From NCBI RefSeq assembly GCF_019203965.1, contig NZ_CP076448.1:3177001-3241000 (forward strand): 64,000 nucleotides of DNA, read 5' to 3'. Each line of letters begins with the position of its first letter. The stretch's first letter is position 1. This DNA is from Elioraea tepida (GTDB lineage: Bacteria; Pseudomonadota; Alphaproteobacteria; Acetobacterales; Acetobacteraceae). Made by a program: the position numbers and the translations under genes. Below, piece after piece: positions 24,178-33,132 of the stretch. The notes under the pieces were generated by a model. It was not told where the DNA came from. It did no database searches and was given only the letters and a program-made list of their open reading frames with translations.

Positions 24178-25314
24178 GTGCCGCCGCCGCGCCTTGTCGT
24201 GAGCGACATCTACCGTGGGTCGAGCTACGGGCCGAAACATCCGCTCGCCATCCCGCGCGTTCCGGCGATGCTCGACCTCTGCGCCGCGCTTGGCTGGCTG
24301 CCCCCGGGGCAGCTTCTCGAGAGCCCGCGTGCAACGGCCGCCGAGCTCGCACGCTTCCATGACCCCGCCTACATCGCTGCGCTCGCGCGCGCCGAGGCAG
24401 AACAGTCGGTGGATGCGGAGACGCGCGCGCGTTTCGGGATCGGAGCGAACGGCAATCCGGTCTTTCGCGAGGTGTTCCGCCGCCCCGCCACCGCCGCGGG
24501 CGGAACGCTGCTCGCCGCGCGGCTGACGACGGCGGAAGGAGGCATCGTCTACAACCCAGGTGGGGGAACGCATCACGGCAAGCCGTCCCGCGCCGCCGGC
24601 TTCTGTTTCGTCAACGACCCGGTGCTCGGCCTCCTTGCTTGGCGTGACGCGGGCCTCGCGCCGCTCCTCTATGTCGACATCGACGCCCATCATGGCGACG
24701 GGGTCGAGGAGGCCTTTGCCGACGACCCGGCGGTGTTCACCCTCTCGGTGCACGAGGCCGGCCGCTGGCCTGGCACAGGCGCGGTGGAGGAGACGCGCAG
24801 CGGCGGGGCGATGAATATTCCCGTGCCGGCGGGGTTCAACGACAGCGAACTCCGCTTCGTGCTCGAGGAGGCAATCCTTCCCGTGGTCGCCGCTCTTCGC
24901 CCGGCCGCGATCATGCTCCAGGGAGGGGCGGATGCTCTCGCCGAGGACCCGCTCGCGTCGCTTGCGCTCTCGAACGCGGCGCACTGGTCGGTCGTCGCTG
25001 CGCTCGCGCACGCCGCACCGCGCTTTGTTCTGCTCGGCGGCGGCGGCTACAACCCCTGGTCGGTCGCACGCTGCTGGGCCGGCGCCTGGGCGACGCTGAA
25101 CGGCTGGGAGATCCCCGACCGGCTGCCGCCTGCGGCCGAGGCGGTGCTGCGCGGGCTCTCGCTCGACCGCGCTTCTGGCCGCAACCCGCCCGAACACTGG
25201 TTCACCACGCTGCGCGACGCGCCGCGCGAGGCCCCGGTTCGCGAGGAGGTGAGGGCGGTGGTTGCGCGCGCCATGGCCCTGTTCCGTCCCGCCGTGGTAT
25301 CGGCCGTCGCATGA
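24178..25314 (+). CDS. Histone deacetylase family protein (AcuC/acetylpolyamine amidohydrolase-like), 378 aa
   Basis: Zinc-dependent arginase/deacetylase-fold hydrolase. The substrate-proximal GGGTHHGKPS (128-137, His132/His133), GFCFVND (141-147), and zinc ligands Asp169 and His171 in YVDIDAHHGDGVEEAF are visible. The third ligand lies in LQGGADALAED, and GGGGYN follows. All catalytic elements of class I/II deacetylases are present. It starts at GTG 24178, 10 bases after prpB, and overlaps the DUF192 gene by 4 bases. Substrate unknown: AcuC-type acetyl-lysine removal or acetylpolyamine hydrolysis are both possible. Confidence 0.88.
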   Translation: MPPPRLVVSDIYRGSSYGPKHPLAIPRVPAMLDLCAALGWLPPGQLLESPRATAAELARFHDPAYIAALARAEAEQSVDAETRARFGIGANGNPVFREVFRRPATAAGGTLLAARLTTAEGGIVYNPGGGTHHGKPSRAAGFCFVNDPVLGLLAWRDAGLAPLLYVDIDAHHGDGVEEAFADDPAVFTLSVHEAGRWPGTGAVEETRSGGAMNIPVPAGFNDSELRFVLEEAILPVVAALRPAAIMLQGGADALAEDPLASLALSNAAHWSVVAALAHAAPRFVLLGGGGYNPWSVARCWAGAWATLNGWEIPDRLPPAAEAVLRGLSLDRASGRNPPEHWFTTLRDAPREAPVREEVRAVVARAMALFRPAVVSAVA

Positions 25315-25790
25315 GGCACACGCTCACACGTCGGTTTCTCGTCGCACTTCTCGGCGCTTCCGTCGCACCTGCGCGCGCGCAGAACGCGCCGCAGTCGGAA
25401 CTGCCGAAGGAGCGTCTTGTCATCGTGACGCGCGATGGCGCGCGGCATGCGTTCCTGGTCGAGATGGCGGTCACGCCGGAGCAGCAGATGATCGGGCTGA
25501 TGTGGCGCCCCTCGGTGCCGCCCGATGGAGGGATGCTGTTCGACTGGGGCAGCCCGCGCGAGTCCCAGATGTGGATGCGCAACACCCTCGTCTCGCTCGA
25601 CATGATCTTCATCGCCGCCGACGGGCGTATCCACCGCATCGCCGAACGGACCGTTCCCCACTCGCTTGCGACCATCAGCTCGAACGGGCCGGTGCGCGCG
25701 ACCCTCGAGGTCGCGGCAGGAACGGCGGAGCGGCTCGGCATACGCGTGGGCGACCGGGTTCTGCACCCGATCTTCGGCACGGCGCCGTAG
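25311..25790 (+). CDS. DUF192 domain protein with signal peptide, 159 aa
   Basis: The N terminus (two Arg, then FLVALLGASVAPARA) is a secretion signal, predicting export. The DUF192 domain covers about residues 35-155, with FLVEMAVTPEQQMIGLMWRP, GMLFDWGSPRESQMWMRNTL and SLDMIFIAADGRI. The function of the family is unknown. The ATGA overlap with the deacetylase-like gene makes it the last gene of its operon. The following 142 bases to the convergent glpK stop contain no recognisable gene. Confidence 0.88.
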   Translation: MRHTLTRRFLVALLGASVAPARAQNAPQSELPKERLVIVTRDGARHAFLVEMAVTPEQQMIGLMWRPSVPPDGGMLFDWGSPRESQMWMRNTLVSLDMIFIAADGRIHRIAERTVPHSLATISSNGPVRATLEVAAGTAERLGIRVGDRVLHPIFGTAP

Positions 25791-25932
25791 CGTTTGCAGC
25801 TGCGCAAGCGATCCGCCTAGGCCGAGGCGACTGGCTGCAGCACCTTCCCTCTCAGCGGGCGACGCGGGGCAACCGATCCGCGCCTGCATGACAGAACAAA
25901 GCACGTCTTCGGAGGCAGCTTTAGCCGCGATC

Positions 25933-27438
25933 TCAGACCCGCATGCCCCGGCTCAGCGTGCGCTGCACCGCGTCGCGCCAGCGGGCGTAGCGACGCTCGC
26001 GCTCGGCCTCGCTCATGCGCGGGGCGAAGCGGCGGTCGAGCGACCAGCTGCGCGCGAAGGCGTCCTGATCGCCGAACAGGCCGGCGCTGAGGCCGGCGAA
26101 GAAGGCGGCGCCGAGAGCGGTCGTCTCCTGAACCCGCGGGCGATCGACGGGTGCGCCGAGGATGTCGGCAAGGAACTGCATCGTCCAGTCGCTCGCCGTC
26201 ATGCCGCCATCGACACGAAGAACGGTGTCCGCGCCCGCGCCCCAATCAGCCCGCATGGCCTCGATCAGGTCGCGCGTCTGCAGCGCGACACTCTCGAGCG
26301 CGGCGCGCGCGAGCTCAGCCCGCGTGGTGCCGCGCGTGAGACCGAAGATGGCCCCGCGCGCCTCGGCGTCCCAGTAAGGCGCGCCGAGGCCGACGAAGGC
26401 GGGAACCAGCGTCACCTCCTGCGCCGGGTCGGCTGCTTCGGCGAGCGCGCCGGCTTCGGCCGCATGCGCGATCACCCCGAGCCCGTCGCGCAGCCACTGC
26501 ACGGCAGCGCCGGCGATGAAGATCGCGCCTTCGAGGGCGTAAGTGCGCCGGCCACCGAGCTGCGTAGCGATGGTCGTGATCAGCCGGTTCGAGGACGCAA
26601 CGGGCACGTCGCCTGTGTGCATGAGCGCAAAGCAGCCCGTGCCATAGGTCGATTTCACCATTCCCGGGGAGAAGCAGGCCTGACCGGCGAGCGCGGCCTG
26701 CTGGTCTCCGGCGATGCCGCGGATCGCGATCGCCGCGCCAAAGCAGCGCGGTTCGGTGACGCCGAACAGCCCGGCCGTGTCGCGCACCTCGGGAAGGATC
26801 GCCTCCGGAATCCGGAACAGCCTCAGCATCTCCGGGCTCCACGTGCCGGTGCGAAGATCAAGAAGAAGCGTGCGCGACGCGTTGGTCGCATCCGTCGCGT
26901 GCACCGCACCGCTGGTGAGGCGCCAGAGCAGGAAACTGTCGATCGTCCCGAAGGCGAGACGACCCGCCTCGGCCTGTGCCCGGGCGCCGGGGATCCTATC
27001 GAGCAGCCAGGCGATCTTCGTCGCCGAGAAGTAGGGGTCGAGCAGAAGCCCCGTCGTGGCGGACACGAGCGGCTCGGCGCCGTCGGCGCGGAGCCGCGCG
27101 CAGGCCTCCGCCGTGCGCCTGTCCTGCCAGACGATTGCGTTGTGGATCGGCCGGCCGGTCGCGCGGTCCCACAGCACGGTGGTTTCGCGCTGGTTTGTGA
27201 TGCCGATCGCGGCGATGTCGGCTGCCTCGAGCCCGGCGTTCCGGATCGCCGCCCGCGCGGTCTTAAGCACCGTGCGCCAGATCTCCTCCGCGTCGTGCTC
27301 GACCCAGCCCGGGTGCGGATAGGATTGCGGGAACTCGGCCTGGGCGAGGCCGAGCACCCGGGCGGAGGGGTCGAACACGAGCGCGCGCGAGGACGTCGTG
27401 CCCTGGTCGATCGCGAGCAGATGCGCCGCCCGGCTCAT
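25933..27438 (-). CDS. glpK: Glycerol kinase GlpK, 501 aa
   Basis: ATP-dependent phosphorylation of glycerol to sn-glycerol-3-phosphate in the cytosol. FGGY-kinase features: phosphate-binding [12 protein letters not shown] near residue 10, [14 protein letters not shown], the glycerol-contacting [34 protein letters not shown] and the C-terminal [22 protein letters not shown] 27438 overlaps the glpD stop (ATGA), so the two enzymes are co-translated. No glycerol facilitator or GlpR is in the window. Confidence 0.96.
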   Translation of the reverse strand: MSRAAHLLAIDQGTTSSRALVFDPSARVLGLAQAEFPQSYPHPGWVEHDAEEIWRTVLKTARAAIRNAGLEAADIAAIGITNQRETTVLWDRATGRPIHNAIVWQDRRTAEACARLRADGAEPLVSATTGLLLDPYFSATKIAWLLDRIPGARAQAEAGRLAFGTIDSFLLWRLTSGAVHATDATNASRTLLLDLRTGTWSPEMLRLFRIPEAILPEVRDTAGLFGVTEPRCFGAAIAIRGIAGDQQAALAGQACFSPGMVKSTYGTGCFALMHTGDVPVASSNRLITTIATQLGGRRTYALEGAIFIAGAAVQWLRDGLGVIAHAAEAGALAEAADPAQEVTLVPAFVGLGAPYWDAEARGAIFGLTRGTTRAELARAALESVALQTRDLIEAMRADWGAGADTVLRVDGGMTASDWTMQFLADILGAPVDRPRVQETTALGAAFFAGLSAGLFGDQDAFARSWSLDRRFAPRMSEAERERRYARWRDAVQRTLSRGMRV

Positions 27439-28973
27439 GCCGCGACCGCCTCCGCCATGGCGCGGTCGACCGCGTCGCGCTCGGCCGCGGAAAGCCTCAG
27501 CCCGAGCTTGGTGCGGCGCCAGAGGACGTCCTCGCCGGTGCGGGCCCACTCGTTTCGGGAAAGGAAGCGAAGCTCGGCCTCCGTGAGCCCCGCGCCGAAG
27601 GAGCGCCCGAGATCGGCGAGCGCGCCCGCTCCGTCGAGGAGCCGCTCCGCCTCGGTTCCGTAGGCGCGGACGAGGCGCCGGGCGAGGGAGTGCGGCATCC
27701 ACGGGTGCCGCACCGACACCTCCGCGACCAGAGCCTCGAAGCCGGTCACCGGAAAATCGCCGCCTGGCAGCGGTTCCCGGCCGGTCCAGCCGCGCGGCTT
27801 GCCCCGGCGGGCAGGCAGGTCTGCCGCAAGCGCCTCGAGTGCGGCGTCCGCGAGCCGGCGATAGGTGGTGATCTTGCCGCCGAAGATGCTGAGAAGAGCA
27901 GGTTGTCCTTCAGGGGCATCGCGCACCAGCACGTAGTCGCGCGTCGCCTCCTGGGCAGCGGAGGCGCCATCGTCGTAGAGCGGGCGAACGCCGGAATAGC
28001 TCCACACCACGTCGTCGGGTGTGATTGGCCTCCGGAACCACGCGCTCACCGCCGCGCAGAGATAGGCGATCTCCTCGTCGGTCGCTCTCACCGTCGCAGG
28101 GTCGCCATGCCAGTCGCGGTCGGTCGTGCCGATCAGCGTGAAGTCTTCCTCGTAGGGAATGGCGAAGACGATGCGTCGGTCCGTGTTCTGCAGGATGTAG
28201 CAGCAGTCGTGATCGTAGAGGCGGGGCACCACGATGTGGCTTCCCTGGACGAGGCGGACGCGCGCGGGCGCATGCGCGTGCACCACGCCTGCGAGCACGT
28301 CCGCGACCCAGGGGCCGGCGGCGTTGACAAGCACGCGGGCGCGGATGCGACGCCTGCGCCGCCCGTCGGCATCGGCCAGGGAGAGCGTCCACGCCCCCTT
28401 CTCCCGCCGCGCGTCGAGGCAGCGCGTGCGCGTCTCGATCACCGCTCCGTGCGCCGCGGCGTCGCGCGCGTTGAGGACGACGAGCCGGTTGTCCTCCACC
28501 CAGCAGTCCGAATAGGCGAAGCCGCGGCGTAGGCCGGGGGTGAGCGGTGCTCCCGCCGGGTCGGAGCGCAGGTCGAGCGTGACCGTGCCCGGAAGCAACG
28601 TTCTGCCACCAAGATGATCGTAGAGAAAAAGGCCGAGCCGCAAGAGCCAGGCCGGACGCAGCCCCGGCCGGTGCGGCAGCACGAAGCGAAGCGGCCAGAT
28701 GATGTGCGGGGCAATCCGCCACAGCACCTCTCGCTCGGCGAGCGCCTCGCGCACGAGACGGAAGGCCCAGTGCTCGAGATAGCGTAGGCCCCCGTGGATC
28801 AGCTTGGTCGAGGCCGAGGAGGTGGCGCCGCCGAGATCGCCCTGCTCGACGAGGTGGACCGAGAGCCCGCGCCCGGCCGCATCGCGCGCGATCCCGGCGC
28901 CGTTGATCCCGCCGCCGATGATCGCGAGATCGACCATCTCGCCCGTGCCGTCCGCCGTGCGCGTCGTCATCAT
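27435..28973 (-). CDS. glpD: Glycerol-3-phosphate dehydrogenase GlpD, 512 aa
   Basis: FAD-dependent oxidation of glycerol-3-phosphate to dihydroxyacetone phosphate at the membrane, feeding electrons to quinone. Dinucleotide motif [17 protein letters not shown] starts at about residue 20. [46 protein letters not shown] and [18 protein letters not shown] are family hallmarks. About a dozen residues precede the FAD motif, and ATG at 28973 or 28970 are both possible starts. It is the first gene of glpDK and is divergent from the aminotransferase gene across 84 bases. Confidence 0.96.
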   Translation of the reverse strand: MMTTRTADGTGEMVDLAIIGGGINGAGIARDAAGRGLSVHLVEQGDLGGATSSASTKLIHGGLRYLEHWAFRLVREALAEREVLWRIAPHIIWPLRFVLPHRPGLRPAWLLRLGLFLYDHLGGRTLLPGTVTLDLRSDPAGAPLTPGLRRGFAYSDCWVEDNRLVVLNARDAAAHGAVIETRTRCLDARREKGAWTLSLADADGRRRRRIRARVLVNAAGPWVADVLAGVVHAHAPARVRLVQGSHIVVPRLYDHDCCYILQNTDRRIVFAIPYEEDFTLIGTTDRDWHGDPATVRATDEEIAYLCAAVSAWFRRPITPDDVVWSYSGVRPLYDDGASAAQEATRDYVLVRDAPEGQPALLSIFGGKITTYRRLADAALEALAADLPARRGKPRGWTGREPLPGGDFPVTGFEALVAEVSVRHPWMPHSLARRLVRAYGTEAERLLDGAGALADLGRSFGAGLTEAELRFLSRNEWARTGEDVLWRRTKLGLRLSAAERDAVDRAMAEAVAA

Positions 28974-29057
28974 CAGGCGACGCTACGGTGCACGTCGCGC
29001 TCCCGTCCAGGGGTACGCCGGATGGACCGGCGCTCGGGTCGGTGCCACAGTGACGTC

Positions 29058-30248
29058 ATGCCCGATGACATCTCCCGCGCCGTCCTGCCGCCGCTGTCGG
29101 CGACGATCGAACGTACCGATGCGCCGCCGATCCCCGCCGCCCGCTCCTGGGCGGCAAGCTACCAGGGAGAGGCAGGCCCCGCGATCGACCTCACCCAGGC
29201 GGTTCCCGGCTATCCCCCGCATCCTGAGCTGCTCGCCCGGCTTGCCGCTGCCGCGGGCGACGGGACGTATGCTGGCTACGGGCCGATCCTCGGCGAGCCG
29301 GCCCTGCGCGAGGCACTCGCTGCCGACATCGCCGCACGCTACCGCGCGCCCGTGGGGGCGGAGGATGTGGCGATCACCGCTGGCTGCAACCTCGCCTTCG
29401 CGATGGTGATGGAGGCGATCACCGCCCCCGGCGAGGCGGTGCTGCTTCCCGCGCCCTGGTATTTCAACCACCGGATGGCGCTCACCTTGCGCGGTGTTGC
29501 CGCCGTGCCGCTGCCCTGCCGCGCCGGGGACAGGTTCGTTCCCGATGTGCAGCGGGCAGAGGCGGCGCTCACCCCTGACGTGCGGGCGATCGTTCTCGTC
29601 ACCCCCAACAATCCCACGGGTGCGGTCTATCCGCCGGAGACGATCGCTGCCTTCGCGGCGCTCGCCCGCCGCCGCGGCCTCTTTCTTGTTCTCGACGAGA
29701 CCTATCGCGACTTCCTCGCACAGGACGACGCGCCGCACGACCTCTTCGCCGACCCGTCCTGGCGTCAGGGTGTGGTTCACCTCTATTCCTTCGCGAAAGC
29801 CTATTGCGTTGCGGGACACCGCGTCGGCGCGGTGGTGGCGGGGCCGGCCCTGCTCGCCCGGCTGATCAAGGCGGCGGACACGCTTCAGATCTGCCCGCCA
29901 CGTTCGCCGCAGGTGGCACTCGCCTGGGGGGTCGCGGGGCTGCGCGCCTGGCGGGAGGCGAACCGAACGCTGATGGCACGGCGTGCGGCCGCGTTTCGCG
30001 CCGCGATGGCCGGCGCCCCGGCCTGGCGCATCGACGCGCTCGGCGGCTACTTCGCCTATCTCCGAATCCCCGACGGGCTTCCCGATGCCGTGGCGGTGGC
30101 GGAACGGCTTGCCGTCGCGCAGGGCCTGCTCGTTCTGCCCGGTCCGTTCTTCGGCCCTGGCCAGGAGCGGCACCTCAGGCTTGCCTTCGCCAATGCCGAC
30201 GAGGCGAGGATCGCCGCCGTGCCGGCGCGGCTTGCCGCACTCGCCTGA
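29058..30248 (+). CDS. Class I/II PLP-dependent aminotransferase, 396 aa
   Basis: Fold-type I aminotransferase. Substrate loop PWYFNHRM, NNPTG at 184-188, LDETYRDF, and the PLP lysine Lys247 in YSFAKAYCVAGHRVG are visible. The opening ATIERTDAPPIPAARSW and the LTQAVPGYPPHPEL segment are seen in alphaproteobacterial members annotated simply as aminotransferase. The substrate is not predictable. Start ATG 29058 is chosen where the similarity begins; the upstream frame overlaps glpD on the other strand. Confidence 0.88.
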   Translation: MPDDISRAVLPPLSATIERTDAPPIPAARSWAASYQGEAGPAIDLTQAVPGYPPHPELLARLAAAAGDGTYAGYGPILGEPALREALAADIAARYRAPVGAEDVAITAGCNLAFAMVMEAITAPGEAVLLPAPWYFNHRMALTLRGVAAVPLPCRAGDRFVPDVQRAEAALTPDVRAIVLVTPNNPTGAVYPPETIAAFAALARRRGLFLVLDETYRDFLAQDDAPHDLFADPSWRQGVVHLYSFAKAYCVAGHRVGAVVAGPALLARLIKAADTLQICPPRSPQVALAWGVAGLRAWREANRTLMARRAAAFRAAMAGAPAWRIDALGGYFAYLRIPDGLPDAVAVAERLAVAQGLLVLPGPFFGPGQERHLRLAFANADEARIAAVPARLAALA

Positions 30249-30624
30249 GCGTCCCTCGCGCGAGGCGCGCGGTCGCGCGGCGTGGCGGCTCGGTGTTGTG
30301 GCCGAGCGGAGGTGCGAGCAAGCCCTCGCGCGCGCAGGCTTCACCCTGCTCGGCCGCCGTGTCCGCACGCCTGCGGGCGAGATCGACCTCGTGGCGCGGC
30401 GCGGCGACCTCACCGTCATCGTCGAGGTGAAGGCGAGGCCGAGCGTCGAGGAGGCCGCCTTCGCGATCCCGCCGCGCCAGCGGCGCAGGCTCGCCGCCGC
30501 CGCCGAGGCGCTGATGGCCTCCGAACCGTCCTGGTTCGGCGGGCCGGTCCGGTTCGACGCGATGCTGGTCGGCGCCGACGGGTCGCTCGTCTGGCTCGAG
30601 GACGCGTTCCGGCCCGGGGAGTGA
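30232..30624 (+). CDS. UPF0102/YraN family protein (nuclease-fold), about 130 aa
   Basis: Conserved bacterial protein of the endonuclease-like YraN family. The core RVRTPAGEIDLVARRGD followed by TVIVEVKARPSVEEA contains the GEIDL...EVK residues that correspond to a PD-(D/E)XK-like active site. The C-terminal VRFDAMLVG is typical. The start is uncertain. No ATG or GTG lies between the aminotransferase stop and GTG 30298, which would cut into the conserved helix. TTG 30232 (chosen) or ATG 30193 overlap the upstream gene. Function is not established. Confidence 0.8.
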   Translation: MPHSPERPSREARGRAAWRLGVVAERRCEQALARAGFTLLGRRVRTPAGEIDLVARRGDLTVIVEVKARPSVEEAAFAIPPRQRRRLAAAAEALMASEPSWFGGPVRFDAMLVGADGSLVWLEDAFRPGE

Positions 30625-30631
30625 CGCGGGC

Positions 30632-32146
30632 TCAGGCCGTCTCGCGGACCCCCCGCGCGCGCCAGCTCAGCGCCTCGGCGACGTGCAACCGGGTCACACG
30701 GTCGCAGTCGGCGAGATCGGCGAGCGTGCGGGCCACACGGAGGGTGCGTGCGAAGCCGCGGGTCGAGAGCCTCAGACGCTCTGCTGCCTGTTCGGCGAAG
30801 GCGAGCGCGTCCGGCTCGGCCGCGATCGTCGAGCGCAGGACGGCGCCGTCGGCTTCGGCATTGCAGCTGGGACCGGCCTCGCCATAGCGGGCACGCTGGC
30901 GGGCGCGGGCGGCGGCGACGCGGGCGGCGACCTTGGCGGTCGACTCGCTAGGCCGCACCCGGGTGAGCTCCTGGGGGGGGATCGGCTGCACCTCGACGAA
31001 CAGGTCGATCCGGTCAAGCAACGGGCCGGACAGCCGCCCCTGGTACTCCTCGCCGCAGCGCGGCGCCTTGCCGCACTCGCGTGCCGGGTCGCCGAGATGG
31101 CCGCAGCGGCAGGGGTTCATCGCGGCGACAAGCTGGAACCGGGCCGGGTAGGTGATGTGGGCCGCGGCGCGGGCGATGGTGGCGCGGCCGGTCTCGAGCG
31201 GCTGGCGCAGCGCCTCGAGCGTCTGGCGCGGAAACTCCGGCAGCTCGTCGAGGAACAGGACGCCGCGGTGCGCGAGGCTGATCTCGCCCGGCCTCGCACG
31301 CTGGCCGCCGCCGATCAGCGCCGGCTGCGAGGCGGAGTGGTGCGGCTCCCGATAGGGCGGGCGGCGCAGGAGCCTCCCCCCCGAGAGGAGACCGGCAACC
31401 GAGTGCACCATCGAGACCTCGAGCGACTCGGCTGGGGTGAGGTCAGGCAGGAGGCCGGGCAGGCGTGCGGCGAGCATCGACTTGCCGGCGCCAGGGGGGC
31501 CGATCAGAAGGAGATTATGGCCCCCCGCGGCAGCGACCTCGAGGGCCCGCTTGGCCGTCTCCTGCCCCTTGACGTCGATCAGGTCCGGTCCGCCAGCGAC
31601 GGGCGGGAGCTCGGGCGGCTCTGGCGGGTCGAGCACCTGGTCGCCCTTGAAATGGTTGATCAGCTGCAGGAGCGATCCGGCGGCAAGCAGGCGCGCATCG
31701 CCCGCCCAGGCCGCCTCCGCCCCTTGTGCTGCGGGGCAGATCAGACCGAGCCCGCGCGACACGGCCCCGATCGCCGCCGGCAGCACGCCGGCCACGGGGG
31801 CGATCCTGCCGTCGAGGCCGAGCTCGCCGAGCGCGGCATATTCGGCCGCATCCTCGCGCGGGATCACCTCCATCGCGGCGAGCAGGGCGAGAGCGATCGG
31901 CAGGTCGAAATGGCTTCCCTCCTTGAGAAGGTCGGCGGGCGCGAGATTGACGAGGATTCGCTTCGGCGGCAGCGAGAGGCCGAGCGCTGTGAGCGCCGCC
32001 CGCACGCGCTCGCGGCTCTCGGCCACCGCCTTGTCGGGGAGGCCAACGATCGCGAAGGCGGGCAGCCCGGGCGCGATCTGAACCTGGATCTCGACGGGAA
32101 CGGTGTCGATCCCCTGGAAGGCGAAGCTCTGGACGGCGGCGAGCAC
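30632..32146 (-). CDS. YifB/ComM family Mg-chelatase-like AAA+ ATPase, 504 aa
   Basis: Lon-like N-terminal domain (VQSFAFQGIDTVPVEIQVQI, then GLPDKAVAESRERVRAAL at about 35-52). An AAA+ Mg-chelatase core follows with Walker A GPPGAGKS at 216-223, Walker B VLFLDELPEF, and a four-cysteine cluster around NPCRCGHLGD...CGKAPRC. ComM-type proteins act as branch-migration helicases in natural transformation. The GTG at 32146 matches the family N terminus and lies 5 bases after the upstream stop. The open frame continues upstream as shadow. Convergent with YraN with a 7-base gap. Confidence 0.93.
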   Translation of the reverse strand: MLAAVQSFAFQGIDTVPVEIQVQIAPGLPAFAIVGLPDKAVAESRERVRAALTALGLSLPPKRILVNLAPADLLKEGSHFDLPIALALLAAMEVIPREDAAEYAALGELGLDGRIAPVAGVLPAAIGAVSRGLGLICPAAQGAEAAWAGDARLLAAGSLLQLINHFKGDQVLDPPEPPELPPVAGGPDLIDVKGQETAKRALEVAAAGGHNLLLIGPPGAGKSMLAARLPGLLPDLTPAESLEVSMVHSVAGLLSGGRLLRRPPYREPHHSASQPALIGGGQRARPGEISLAHRGVLFLDELPEFPRQTLEALRQPLETGRATIARAAAHITYPARFQLVAAMNPCRCGHLGDPARECGKAPRCGEEYQGRLSGPLLDRIDLFVEVQPIPPQELTRVRPSESTAKVAARVAAARARQRARYGEAGPSCNAEADGAVLRSTIAAEPDALAFAEQAAERLRLSTRGFARTLRVARTLADLADCDRVTRLHVAEALSWRARGVRETA

Positions 32147-32151
32147 GGCGC

Positions 32152-33051
32152 TCAGGGTGCTTCCGATCCAGGCACGATGCCCTTCGGCAACGACACGATG
32201 TGGTCGTAGATCGCGCCGGCGGTGGTGATATACACCGTGCCGCGGTGGCCGGCGATGTGGGCAAGTGCCCGCCGCAGATGCCGCAGCCGGTGCGGCTGGC
32301 CGACGATGTAGGGGTGCAGCGCAATCCCCATCACCAAGGGCTGGCGCTGCGACTGGCTTAGCATCTCGTCGAAACTGTCGACGATGATGTCGGCGAACTG
32401 CGCCGCGCCATCCTTGCGCGCCACGATCGATGGGATGTCGTTTGCCTCCTGCGGGTAGGGGATGGAGAGCAGCTTCCCGTTCCGGGTTCGCATCCAGATC
32501 GGCTGATCGTCCATGCACCAGTTGAGGGTGTAGCGGTAGCCGGCTTCGGCGAGCAGGTCGGGCGTGGCGTGGCTCTCGGCGATCCACGGCGAGAGCCAGC
32601 CGCGCGGGGGCGCCCCTTCCGCCGCCGCGATGGTCGCCGTCGCCTCGGCGATCAGCGCGCGCTCCTCGGCCTCGGAGAGAACCGACTGGCGTTCGCTGTT
32701 TGTGCGGCCGTGGCCGACGATCTCGTCGCCGCGGGAGCGTATCCGCGCCATGAGCGACGGCGCATAGGCGTACATGGCGCTGTTGACGAGCATCGAGGCG
32801 GGCAGGCGCAGATCGTCGAGCAGCTCGATCAGCCGCCAGGCGCCGACCCGGTTGCCCCAGTCGCGCCAGGCGAAGTTCAGCACGTCCGGCTGCGGGCCGC
32901 CCGGCGCGAGCTCGGCGCCGAGGCCCTCGCCGAAGGCGAAATGCTCGAGGTTGATGCCGAGATAGACGGCAAGCCGGGCGCCTCCGGGCCAGGCATAGTC
33001 CGCCCGCTCGGTGATCCCGCTGTAGTCGTAGCGGCCATGGCTCCGGAGCAT
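32152..33051 (-). CDS. Polysaccharide deacetylase family protein (PuuE-like), 299 aa
   Basis: NodB-fold carbohydrate esterase 4-like protein of the PuuE/allantoinase-like group. The N-terminal RYDYSGITERADYAWPGGARLAVYLG, LEHFAFGEG, the DWGNRVGAWRLIELLDDL helix, EIVGHGRTN and the PWIAESHATPDLLAEAGYRYTLNWCMDDQP segment place it there. The active-site histidine pair position is represented by GHG. No uric-acid or chitin genes are nearby, so the substrate (allantoin-like amide or N-acetyl group) is open. It lies 5 bases upstream of yifB in the same direction. Confidence 0.87.
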   Translation of the reverse strand: MLRSHGRYDYSGITERADYAWPGGARLAVYLGINLEHFAFGEGLGAELAPGGPQPDVLNFAWRDWGNRVGAWRLIELLDDLRLPASMLVNSAMYAYAPSLMARIRSRGDEIVGHGRTNSERQSVLSEAEERALIAEATATIAAAEGAPPRGWLSPWIAESHATPDLLAEAGYRYTLNWCMDDQPIWMRTRNGKLLSIPYPQEANDIPSIVARKDGAAQFADIIVDSFDEMLSQSQRQPLVMGIALHPYIVGQPHRLRHLRRALAHIAGHRGTVYITTAGAIYDHIVSLPKGIVPGSEAP

Positions 33052-33132
33052 GCGTCTCCCTCCGCGTTCCGGTCCTCCCGAGTAGCAGGAGGGCGGCTGC
33101 CCTGCCAGCGGTGCAGTCGCGGCCGGGGGGCG

